Shown here one piece after another: positions 22,888 to 29,801 of a stretch of 31,967 nucleotides of DNA (the stretch's first letter is position 1; each line of letters begins with the position of its first letter). The position numbers were made by a program, and so were the translations under genes. A model generated the notes under the pieces. The model searched no databases, was not told where the DNA came from, and was given only the letters and a program-made list of their open reading frames with translations. This stretch comes from an uncultured Collinsella sp. (GTDB lineage: Bacteria; Actinomycetota; Coriobacteriia; Coriobacteriales; Coriobacteriaceae): positions 1 to 31,967 of the forward strand of contig CATYVH010000019.1 of the NCBI GenBank assembly GCA_958413765.1, read 5' to 3'.

Positions 22888-24351
22888 ATGACGAAGACCA
22901 AGGCACAGCAGATTATGGCGGCGACCGAGGCTCGTGCGGCTGACGACGTCACCGCAGCCATCAAAGATATCGCTACCGAGTTTGAACCCTATATCATCAA
23001 GCAGCGCCGCCACTTCCATAAGCACCCGGAGCTGAGCCTTGCCGAGGAGCGCACGACTTCTGACATCGCCAACCAGCTCGACGCCATGAATATCCCCTAC
23101 GAGCGTCCCCTTAAGACGGGCCTTGTGGCAACCCTTCGCGGCACCGCGCCCGACGCCTATCGCGAGGACGGCACGCCACGCCGCCGCATCCTGCTGCGCG
23201 CCGACATCGACGCCCTGCCCGTCACCGAGCAGACCGGCGAAGAGTTCGCCAGCGTCAACGAGGGCTGCATGCACGCCTGCGGCCACGACTGCCATATCGC
23301 CATGATGCTCGGCACGCTGCAAATCCTGCGCCATATGACCGACGACATCCACGGCGAAGTCCGCATCGTCTTCCAGCCCAGCGAGGAAAACGGCCAGGGC
23401 GCCAAGCTCATGATCGGCACGGGTGTGCTCGACGGCGTCGATGGCGCCTACGCCGCGCACATCTGGAGTGAGGTCGACGCCGGCACTGTGAGCTGCGAGC
23501 CCGGACCGCGCATGGCCAATACCGACTGGTTCCGCATCGACGTCCGCGGCACCTCGTGCCACGGCGCCATGCCCCAGCGCGGCCACGACGCCGTCATGGT
23601 GGCCGCCGAGATCGTCAATGCCCTGCAGACCATCGTTTCGCGCGAGATCAGTCCCTACGAGCCGGCCGTCATTACCGTCGGCGAGCTGCACGGCGGAACC
23701 GCGCGCAACGTTATCGCCGGCACGGCCTACCTCGCCGGCACGGTGCGCACCTACGGAGATTCGACCCACGAGGAAATGCCGGAGCTTATACGTCGCATCG
23801 TGGAGCATACCGCGGCCGCCTTGGGCGCCGAGGCAGAGCTCACCGACTACACCATCGCCAATTACAAGGTCGAAAACGATGCCGCCTCGAGCGAGCGCTG
23901 CCGCCAGGCAGTAATCAAATGCCTGGGCCCCACCGGCCAAGGCCATTATCGCGGCACACTCTCGGGTGAGGATTTTTCGGAGTACCTGCGCCGCGTACCG
24001 GGCGTGCTCGCCTTTGTTGGCACGCGCAACCCCCAGATTGGCGCCACGTACGCCCAACATTCTTGCTTCTACAAGATTGACGAGTCGGTACTGGCCAAGG
24101 GCTCCATGGTGGCCGCCCAATATGCCATCGACTTTTTGGCCGAGCCCACACAAGAAGAGCTCGACGGCCCCACGATTGCCGCGGTCGCCGAGACCAATCC
24201 CGACCTGGCAGCAAAACTGCGCTCTGCCAAGGCCACGGCCGCCGAGGCCCGCGACGCCATGCACGATGCCCGCACCGCCCGACACGCCGCAATCAAGGGC
24301 ATCCACGATGCACGTGCCGCCGCTCGCCGCGAGGAGAAGCACGACGAGTAG
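22888..24351 (+). CDS. M20-family amidohydrolase / aminoacylase with coiled-coil C-terminal extension
   Basis: Zinc-dependent hydrolase of the aminoacylase/hippurate hydrolase group, removing acyl groups from amino acids or cutting small amides. The 487 residues include RRHFHKHPELS (40-50), LRADIDALPV (103-112), metal-binding HACGHDCH (129-136), the PSEEN pair Glu166-Glu167, and SCHGAMPQRGHDAV in the dimerisation domain. About 70 residues at the end, rich in Ala, Arg and Asp with heptad-like spacing, extend beyond the fold and may form a helix or coiled coil. ATG 22888 has AAGGAG 10 nt upstream. It is the only plus-strand protein gene. The reading frame is open far upstream, but that part is antisense to the amidohydrolase and has no codon logic of its own. 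Confidence 0.9.
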   Translation: MTKTKAQQIMAATEARAADDVTAAIKDIATEFEPYIIKQRRHFHKHPELSLAEERTTSDIANQLDAMNIPYERPLKTGLVATLRGTAPDAYREDGTPRRRILLRADIDALPVTEQTGEEFASVNEGCMHACGHDCHIAMMLGTLQILRHMTDDIHGEVRIVFQPSEENGQGAKLMIGTGVLDGVDGAYAAHIWSEVDAGTVSCEPGPRMANTDWFRIDVRGTSCHGAMPQRGHDAVMVAAEIVNALQTIVSREISPYEPAVITVGELHGGTARNVIAGTAYLAGTVRTYGDSTHEEMPELIRRIVEHTAAALGAEAELTDYTIANYKVENDAASSERCRQAVIKCLGPTGQGHYRGTLSGEDFSEYLRRVPGVLAFVGTRNPQIGATYAQHSCFYKIDESVLAKGSMVAAQYAIDFLAEPTQEELDGPTIAAVAETNPDLAAKLRSAKATAAEARDAMHDARTARHAAIKGIHDARAAARREEKHDE

Positions 24352-24395
24352 TCGATCCACGACCATCTCGCAGTCATAGCCGCATCGCGATATCA

Positions 24396-24436
24396 AAGCG
24401 GGGGCGGACGCTTCGGCACGTCCGTCCCCGCTTATT
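24396..24436. terminator. Bidirectional terminator between convergent genes
   Basis: AAGCGGGGGCGGACG pairs with CGTCCGTCCCCGCTT (one G-U pair) around an 8-nt loop, 45 nt after the M20 stop codon. It is followed by TTATTTGTC on plus and by TTTGATATC on minus, so it can serve both the peptidase and the convergent zinc-ribbon gene. Confidence 0.75.
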
Positions 24437-24491
24437 TGTCAAGCGCTATTTCTACCGTTTCTACCCCGTCCCCAAATGGCAGGTGGCAGGG

Positions 24492-25808
24492 TTACTCGTC
24501 CTGCGGGTCCTCGTCGGAGCTTGGCGCAGGCTCGGGCTCAGGCACGGGCTCAGGCGCAGGCTCGGGCTCCGGTTCCGGCATGGGCGCGGGCTCGGGCTCA
24601 GGCACGGGCTCAGGTTCAGGCTCAGGCACGGGCTCGGGCGCGGGCTCGGGCTCGGGCTCGGGCGCAGGCGCCGCAGCGGAATCGGATACGGGCGCTGCGT
24701 CGGTGCTAAAACCAGCCGGAGCAGACTTCTTCTCAAACGGCAGCACAAAGGTCAGGACGTCATCCTTATCCTCATCAGCCCATTCAGCTGCATAACGCGC
24801 TACCCAATAGCCAACGGCACGATGCTTGAGCATCTTGCCAAAGACCGTAAGGAATACCGTGACAAACGCCGTCAGCACCAAGAACAATACGAGCGTGATG
24901 CCACCGCCGGTAACAAGCGCCTCAATAGCCGAAGGACGGTAGTAGTAGTTATACATACCGACAGAGGCAATGGCGCCGAAGACGAGCGTCAGGATCCATG
25001 TGACAACGTTGGCGACCAGACCCGTCAAAAACTCGGGAAGGAACGAAGCGCAGAACAGCTTGGTCTTGTTGTGCTTAAACGCCGCCCAGACCTTGTCGAG
25101 CGAAAACGCGCTCTCGACACGACCGGTCACCGCAAAGTGCATCACGGCAATGTCGGCGAACATCTTAAAGAAGACCCCCAAGACCGCCGTGGCAATCATA
25201 GCCAGGACAAGCAGGCCAAGCGAGCCAAACAGTGCTGCCTCGAGTGCATAGGAGCCGTAATACGAATACGAGCCCGCGGCGCCAATTACCACGCTCTCCA
25301 CCAGCGAAAGCACTACACCGATAACGGGAATGGCAGCGATAACCTCGAGCACGACCGAGATAACGCTCGAAAAGACTCCGAGGCCAAACGACGTGGAACG
25401 CATGAGTGGACGATCCATACCGCCATCAACCTTGAGCGACAGATCGCGACCCCACTCAATACCAAAGCCGGAACCACACACGCTCGCAATGCAAGCTGCC
25501 AAAAAGCCGATGGCAGCTGCAATGCCGCCAATAACGGGAATAAACAGCACGAGTACCGACACAACACAAATCAGCGCCGGTAAAAAGGCAATCTGGCACA
25601 CGCGCTGCAGCACGCCCGGAGTCTTGGTCATATCCTCAAACGCCTGAGCCACACAGCCCTTGGACGCATTCGCCACGGGCGGTTGCGGAACAAACTGCTG
25701 GGGCTGACCCTGAGGGGCAGAGGCTGCGGCACCGGCATTGGGGGCACCACACGCACCACAGAACTTATCGTTGTCGCCCATGGGGGCACCACACTGCGAA
25801 CAGAACAT
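24492..25808 (-). CDS. Zinc-ribbon, multi-pass membrane protein with Pro-Glu repeat tail
   Basis: Function unknown. The 438-residue protein has three parts. Residues 3-20 form a zinc ribbon (CSQC then CGAC, 10 residues apart), followed by an Ala/Gln/Pro linker. The middle (about 75-365) holds five or six long hydrophobic segments and a GIEWGRDLSL loop, resembling DUF4013-type membrane proteins. The last 60 residues are acidic and built from Pro-Glu and Ala-Pro-Glu units, ending SSDEDPQDE. I start at ATG 25808, eight nt behind AAGGGA; the frame extends upstream to 25904 without a ribosome binding site. The tail is encoded by a GGCTCG/GGCTCA hexamer-like tract (about 24525-24670), which may vary in length. 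It lies 150 nt behind the YitT gene on the same strand. Confidence 0.85.
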   Translation of the reverse strand: MFCSQCGAPMGDNDKFCGACGAPNAGAAASAPQGQPQQFVPQPPVANASKGCVAQAFEDMTKTPGVLQRVCQIAFLPALICVVSVLVLFIPVIGGIAAAIGFLAACIASVCGSGFGIEWGRDLSLKVDGGMDRPLMRSTSFGLGVFSSVISVVLEVIAAIPVIGVVLSLVESVVIGAAGSYSYYGSYALEAALFGSLGLLVLAMIATAVLGVFFKMFADIAVMHFAVTGRVESAFSLDKVWAAFKHNKTKLFCASFLPEFLTGLVANVVTWILTLVFGAIASVGMYNYYYRPSAIEALVTGGGITLVLFLVLTAFVTVFLTVFGKMLKHRAVGYWVARYAAEWADEDKDDVLTFVLPFEKKSAPAGFSTDAAPVSDSAAAPAPEPEPEPAPEPVPEPEPEPVPEPEPAPMPEPEPEPAPEPVPEPEPAPSSDEDPQDE

Positions 25809-25958
25809 CGAGATCATCCCTTCGTATCTTGAGCGAATCATCTGGATCGCAAACGATGTCTTTAGCATCATTATCACCCAATGTGGGGACAAATACTCCA
25901 ACATGACGCATTTGCAATGCGCAGGGCGCTATTCGATTGTTTGATGAGCTCGACCGCG

Positions 25959-26981
25959 TTAGTTCGTTCCGCGGAAACCCTTGCCGACGATCTCGGAGCT
26001 GTCGACAATCGTGATAAAGGCACCCGGATCGACTTCGCGCGCATAGCGGCGCAGTTGCACGGCCTCGCGACGGCTTAGCACGCTCATGATCACCGTCACG
26101 CACTTGCCCGAGAAAGCACCGTAGCCGCGGCTGATAGTCGCCGTACGGTTGAGATGCTTGACGATAAACTCCTCGACCTTAAGGGGCTCGGAACAAATGA
26201 CCGTGCAGACTTTGCGCAGGTGAATGCTCTCGATGGCCTTGTCGACCACAAGCGTCTTGGCAAACAGGCCGAGCACGCAGTACAGACCGACGCGCGGACC
26301 GTACAAGAAGGCCGCGATGGTCACGATGCCGATATCGACCAACAGCAGCGCACGGCCGATCTCAAGCGTGGTGCGGCGTTTGAGAATCATGGCGAGGATG
26401 TCCGTGCCGCCCGTCGAGGCACCAATATCAAAGACGATGGCGCTGCCGAGCGCCGGCAGAATCACGGCAAAGCACAGGTCGAGCCACATATCGCCCGTCA
26501 TCGAGACATCGGTCGGAATAAAGAGCTCAAACAGCGAAACATAGGCGGACAGCGCAAACGAGGCAAAGACACTCCACAGGATTGCCTTGCGCTCCAAAAA
26601 GATAAAGCCCAGAACGACCAGGACCGCATTGATAATCCACATAAAGACGCCGACGGGCAGGGTCGGGAACAGCGTGGACAGAATGACCGACACGCCCGAG
26701 GTGCCGCCAAAAGCAAAGTGATTAGGGGTTTTAAACGCGACGATGGCAAAGGCCGTGAGGATCAGGCCCAAATTGAGCTCGGCAAAAAAGCGCGGAAAGC
26801 CCGGCTCCTGGCTGCGCTTGCGACCAGCGCGCTCGCCCCGCTCGATAACATCGCGATCGACCACGCGTTCCATCGGCACTACGGGAGGACGATGCACCTC
26901 CTCGGCAGCACGCGACGCCGCCTCTGCCGCAGCGGCCTCAATTGCCCATGCCTTGCTTTCTGTTTCGTGCTCGTCGGCCAT
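25959..26981 (-). CDS. YitT family membrane protein (DUF161 + DUF2179)
   Basis: Polytopic inner-membrane protein of unknown transport or signalling role. The 340 residues start with a charged, Ala/Glu-rich cytoplasmic stretch of about 67 residues, longer than usual. Then come the YitT core with NHFAFGGTSGVSVIL and FDIGASTGGTDILAMILKRRT, five hydrophobic helices, and the C-terminal DUF2179 domain with VTVIMSVLSRREAVQLRRYAREVDPGAF. The ATG at 26981 has GAGGGG upstream. It is read alone, with a weak 6-bp hairpin but no T run after the stop. Confidence 0.92.
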   Translation of the reverse strand: MADEHETESKAWAIEAAAAEAASRAAEEVHRPPVVPMERVVDRDVIERGERAGRKRSQEPGFPRFFAELNLGLILTAFAIVAFKTPNHFAFGGTSGVSVILSTLFPTLPVGVFMWIINAVLVVLGFIFLERKAILWSVFASFALSAYVSLFELFIPTDVSMTGDMWLDLCFAVILPALGSAIVFDIGASTGGTDILAMILKRRTTLEIGRALLLVDIGIVTIAAFLYGPRVGLYCVLGLFAKTLVVDKAIESIHLRKVCTVICSEPLKVEEFIVKHLNRTATISRGYGAFSGKCVTVIMSVLSRREAVQLRRYAREVDPGAFITIVDSSEIVGKGFRGTN

Positions 26982-27093
26982 TACGGCAACCCCTCGTTAA
27001 CAATTTGGAAACAATGCGCCCATTAGAGTAACGCGGAACGTGGGGATTGCAACCCTTAGTTAGACGAGCGGTATGACTATATCGGGAGCGTAC

Positions 27094-27135
27094 AAAAACG
27101 GCCGGCCACGCTTTTGCTTGCGCGGTCGGCCGTTT
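27094..27135 (-). terminator. Terminator of the amaP-asp23 operon
   Basis: AAACGGCCGACC pairs with GGCCGGCCGTTT (one mismatch) around a 16-nt loop and is followed by TTTTTG on the minus strand, 50 nt after the asp23 stop and just beyond the 50-nt hairpin repeat. Confidence 0.85.
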
Positions 27136-27138
27136 AAT

Positions 27139-27188
27139 GTTTTCGCAGATAAAACCTGCCAAAATAAACATCCCTTTTTGGAAGGTTA
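27139..27188 (-). repeat. 50-nt dispersed hairpin repeat at the asp23 stop codon (copy 2)
   Basis: Matches copy 1 at 1271-1320 in 46 of 50 positions and again ends on the TAA stop of the gene it follows. The stem here is AACCTTCCAAAA with TTTTGGCAGGTT, one T-C mismatch. In each copy the partner base of a single pair has changed (G-T in copy 1, T-C here), which suggests a shared ancestor with a perfect G-C pair. A standard terminator lies directly downstream, so this hairpin is not needed for termination. Confidence 0.85.
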
Positions 27189-27701
27189 TTCGTGCTGGCT
27201 GGTGCGGTGCTCGTACTCCTCGGGGGTGATGACATCCTCGATGCGCAGGTTGACGCCCGCCACCTCAAGGCCAGTCATCGCGGCAAGGCGCTCGGTGACA
27301 CGTGCCTTAACATCGTCGAAGATCGCGGGCGCATAGGCGCCGTACTCGATGATGACGGAGATGTTGACGACCACGCGATTATCGTCGGTGACCTCGACCG
27401 TCACGCCCTTGGTCAGATTCTCGGCACCAAACTGCTCCTGCACAAAGTGCATGAGGTTACCCTTCATGCCCAGAACGTGCGGAACCTCGCGGGTGGCCAT
27501 GGCAACGATCTTCTCGATCACGCCGTTGGAATAGGTCAGCGAGTCCTCGGACTCATCCGCTTCCTCGTCGTCCTCATCCGTATCGGACTCGGCCTCGACG
27601 AGAGCCTCATCCTCGAGCGTCACATCCTCAGCTTCGGCGACGACCGCCTCGTTCTCCTCGAGCTCGGTATCGGCTACATCGACCTTCGTATTAAAAGCCA
27701 T
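27186..27701 (-). CDS. Asp23/Gls24 family envelope stress protein
   Basis: Cell-envelope-associated protein of the alkaline shock family, held at the membrane by AmaP in Staphylococcus (family knowledge). The 171 residues have a very acidic N-terminal stretch of about 55 residues and then the Asp23 domain: SNGVIEKIVAMATREVPHV, VEVTDDNRVVVNISVIIEYG and VTERLAAMTGLEVAGVNLRIEDV. ATG 27701 has AAGGAGG 4 nt upstream. It is the last gene of amaP-DUF2273-asp23. Its stop codon is the start of a dispersed 50-nt hairpin. Confidence 0.93.
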   Translation of the reverse strand: MAFNTKVDVADTELEENEAVVAEAEDVTLEDEALVEAESDTDEDDEEADESEDSLTYSNGVIEKIVAMATREVPHVLGMKGNLMHFVQEQFGAENLTKGVTVEVTDDNRVVVNISVIIEYGAYAPAIFDDVKARVTERLAAMTGLEVAGVNLRIEDVITPEEYEHRTSQHE

Positions 27702-27745
27702 GGTTCCTCCTTATGCCCGCCGCGGATGCGACAGTCGAATACATA

Positions 27746-28123
27746 TTAGCGGCCGCTAAACAGACGGCCGAAGAAGTTGACGATCCCGTTCTCGCCGTCG
27801 CGAATTTGGCCGATCACAGCGCCGATCAGCACGAAGAATGCAATGACGAGCGTGTCCCACAGGCCCAACGTGAGCACCAACACGGCGAGGATAAAGCCGG
27901 CGACGGCGCCGAGCGTGGTGTTGGGATGACGCACAGCATAGCTCCAGACGGCAGCGCCCGTACCCTTGATGAGACCCATAGCCTCGTCAAAATCCGCGGC
28001 TGCCGCGTCTTGTAACTCGGTTGCCTCTGCTTTGGAATCAACAGGTTCGCTCGCCGACGTGGCGCTCTGGTCAATCGTCAGGCGCGGCGTACGAGCGGTC
28101 TTATCTTGATTGGTATCACTCAC
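27746..28123 (-). CDS. DUF2273 small membrane protein of the asp23 operon
   Basis: A 125-residue protein with a hydrophilic N-terminal half and two membrane helices (NTTLGAVAGFILAVLVL and LWDTLVIAFFVLIGAVIGQI), ending in a basic VNFFGRLFSGR. This matches the DUF2273 partners found beside Asp23 and AmaP. I use GTG 28123, with GGAGG six bases before it; this start overlaps the amaP stop by 8 nt, so translation is coupled. The longer open frame to 28336 is antiphase to amaP and not coding. Length is greater than usual (about 60-70) because of the soluble N-terminal half. Confidence 0.85.
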   Translation of the reverse strand: MSDTNQDKTARTPRLTIDQSATSASEPVDSKAEATELQDAAAADFDEAMGLIKGTGAAVWSYAVRHPNTTLGAVAGFILAVLVLTLGLWDTLVIAFFVLIGAVIGQIRDGENGIVNFFGRLFSGR

Positions 28124-28661
28124 CGGAAACCTCCACGGTCTGGACGGTAGTCTTGGACGGCAAAAAACGGACGCGCGCGGTCGTACCCGGCGCGCCGAGC
28201 ATGGTATCGCAGGCTTCTTCGATGCGCTGCTGCATCGCGGTAGCCAGAGATGCCACGTCCTTATCGTCAAGTGCGATAGCCTCGACCTTAAAACGGACGT
28301 GCGAATCGTCGGGGCCTTGGACGCGAGCCTCGACATGCTCGACCATCACGCGGTCGTCGCGCTCGGCAGCAACCCTGGCGCACGAAGAAAGCGCCGCAAG
28401 GGTAACCTCGATATTGCGCTCCCCCGCCGGATGCACGCAGGACGGTTCGCGACGGGCGAACATCAGGCGGAAAAAGCTCAGCAGTACGCCGATCGCCACG
28501 ACGCCGGCGCACGCCGTCACGACGATGCGCGGCATGGGGTCGCGCATCAGCAGCATAAAGCGATACGTATACGGCCCCCAAAACTGGCAGACAAGCGTAC
28601 CCAGTGCCACGATGGTGGCGGCAAGATACACGATCGCTAGGGCTCGTTTGAGTACGCGCAC
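28116..28661 (-). CDS. amaP: AmaP-like alkaline shock response membrane anchor
   Basis: Membrane anchor predicted to bind Asp23. The 181 residues have two N-terminal membrane helices (about 6-28 and 46-66), then an arginine-rich turn and a cytoplasmic domain with NIEVTLAALSSCARVAAE and VKVEAIALDDKDV-like strands. It starts with GTG at 28661, with GGGAG upstream, and overlaps the DUF2273 start. The TATAAT at 28712-28717 would be a good -10, but no fitting -35 is present; it lies in the tail of the yebC terminator. Confidence 0.85.
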   Translation of the reverse strand: MRVLKRALAIVYLAATIVALGTLVCQFWGPYTYRFMLLMRDPMPRIVVTACAGVVAIGVLLSFFRLMFARREPSCVHPAGERNIEVTLAALSSCARVAAERDDRVMVEHVEARVQGPDDSHVRFKVEAIALDDKDVASLATAMQQRIEEACDTMLGAPGTTARVRFLPSKTTVQTVEVSGE

Positions 28662-28716
28662 GCGGCGCTCCCTTCAAATCTCGGCTCTCGAAATGCAGAA
28701 CGGTTCGCATCATTAT

Positions 28717-28758
28717 AAAAGAGCCGGGTCCGGTGCTCTACGCACGCGGATCCGGCTC
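28717..28758 (-). terminator. Terminator of yebC
   Basis: GAGCCGGATCCG pairs with CGGACCCGGCTC (one A-C mismatch) around a 14-nt loop and runs into TTTTAT on the minus strand. The T-rich tail overlaps a TATAAT box that may serve amaP. Confidence 0.8.
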
Positions 28759-28827
28759 ATCTATTCCACGAGGCTTGCATGCTCGCTTCATTATGCCCAG
28801 ATATGCACGGCTCAATCCGTGCTGGCG

Positions 28828-29634
28828 CTACTCCTCCTCGAGGGCAGCGATGACCTCGTCGGTCATGTCCATGGTGCTGTAGACGTCCTGGACGTCGTCG
28901 AGCTCCTCAAGACGGTCGATGAGGCGCTGGACCTTCTTGGCGTCGGCGCCGGAAACCTCGGTCGGGGTGGTCGGGACCATGGTGGTCTCGGAGCCCTTGA
29001 CCTGGACACCCTGCTCCTCGAGCGCCTTGGAGACAGCCATGACCTCGTTGGCAGCAGTCCAGACGATCCACTCCTCGCCGGCATCCTCGTAGTCCTCGCC
29101 ACCGGCCTCGGCGATAGCCATCATGAACTCATCCTCGTCACCGGCAGCACCGTTGGCGATCATGGTCTCCTTCTTGGCGTTCTCATCCAGGATCTCCTTG
29201 GCGACGACGATCTGGCCCTTGCGCTCAAACTGGAAGGCGACGGAGCCGGAGGTGCCCAGGTTGCCACCAGCGTGGGAGAAGGCGGAACGGACATCAGCGG
29301 CGGTACGGTTGCGGTTGTCGGTCAGGCAGTCGACGTAGACGGCGACACCGGCGGGACCGTAGCCCTCGTACACGATGTTCTCGTAGACGGCGGCGTCAGC
29401 ACCCGAACCAAAAGCCTTGTCGATAGCGGACTTGATCTTGTCCTTAGGCATGGACTGAGCCTTGGCCTTGGCAACGGCAGCGGCGAGGCTGGCGTTGTTC
29501 TCGGGCAGCGGGTCACCGCCGAGACGGGCAGCAACAGTGATGTTGCGGCTGAGCTTGGAGAAGAGGGCGGAACGCTTGGCGTCCTGCGCGCCCTTACGAT
29601 GCTTGGTTGTGGCCCACTTAGAGTGTCCGGACAT
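28828..29634 (-). CDS. yebC: YebC/PmpR family protein (TACO1-like)
   Basis: Cytosolic protein of a family described both as a transcriptional regulator and, more recently, as a translation factor easing ribosome stalling at polyproline-type motifs. It begins with the signature MSGHSKWATTKHRKGAQDAK, then NRNRTAADVRSAF, GNLGTSGSVAFQF and the acidic C-terminal domain with LEELDDVQDVYSTMD. The length of 268 is about 20 above usual, with the extra residues in the acidic stretch near 165-185 (GEDEFMMAIAEAGGEDYED region). ATG 29634 has AGGAG upstream. It is a single-gene unit with a promoter at 29703-29731 and a terminator. Confidence 0.96.
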   Translation of the reverse strand: MSGHSKWATTKHRKGAQDAKRSALFSKLSRNITVAARLGGDPLPENNASLAAAVAKAKAQSMPKDKIKSAIDKAFGSGADAAVYENIVYEGYGPAGVAVYVDCLTDNRNRTAADVRSAFSHAGGNLGTSGSVAFQFERKGQIVVAKEILDENAKKETMIANGAAGDEDEFMMAIAEAGGEDYEDAGEEWIVWTAANEVMAVSKALEEQGVQVKGSETTMVPTTPTEVSGADAKKVQRLIDRLEELDDVQDVYSTMDMTDEVIAALEEE

Positions 29635-29702
29635 ACGTGTCTCCTATCGGTTTCGACCTAAAGCCCAGCGCAGATGCTCGGGCAATATAAACAAACGTCG
29701 TT

Positions 29703-29731
29703 ATGATATACCTACTAGCCTGCGAGATAAA
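29703..29731 (-). promoter_or_regulatory. Candidate yebC promoter
   Basis: TTTATC (29726-29731) and TATCAT (29703-29708) on the minus strand with a 17-bp spacer, about 69 nt before the yebC start codon. Confidence 0.5.
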
Positions 29732-29764
29732 CCCCAAAATGAAGGCGTCGTGATGATGCCCCCT

Positions 29765-29801
29765 TTGGTGCAAAGAAACCTGACCCCCATGCACCAAGTT
29801 A
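29765..29801 (-). repeat. Inverted repeat directly after a stop codon (REP-like)
   Basis: TTGGTGCA and TGCACCAA form a perfect 8-bp stem around the 17-nt sequence TGGGGGTCAGGTTTCTT. It begins one base after the TAA of the membrane protein gene and has no T run after it. GGGGTCAGGT-type palindromes recur as intergenic repeats in many bacteria; I cannot count copies from one window. Confidence 0.6.

Noticed and set aside
22732..24396. Long 5' part of the minus frame that contains the amidohydrolase
   Set aside because: It covers the M20 peptidase on the opposite strand. The amidohydrolase fold starts at the MQHIDR region, so the extension is not coding.
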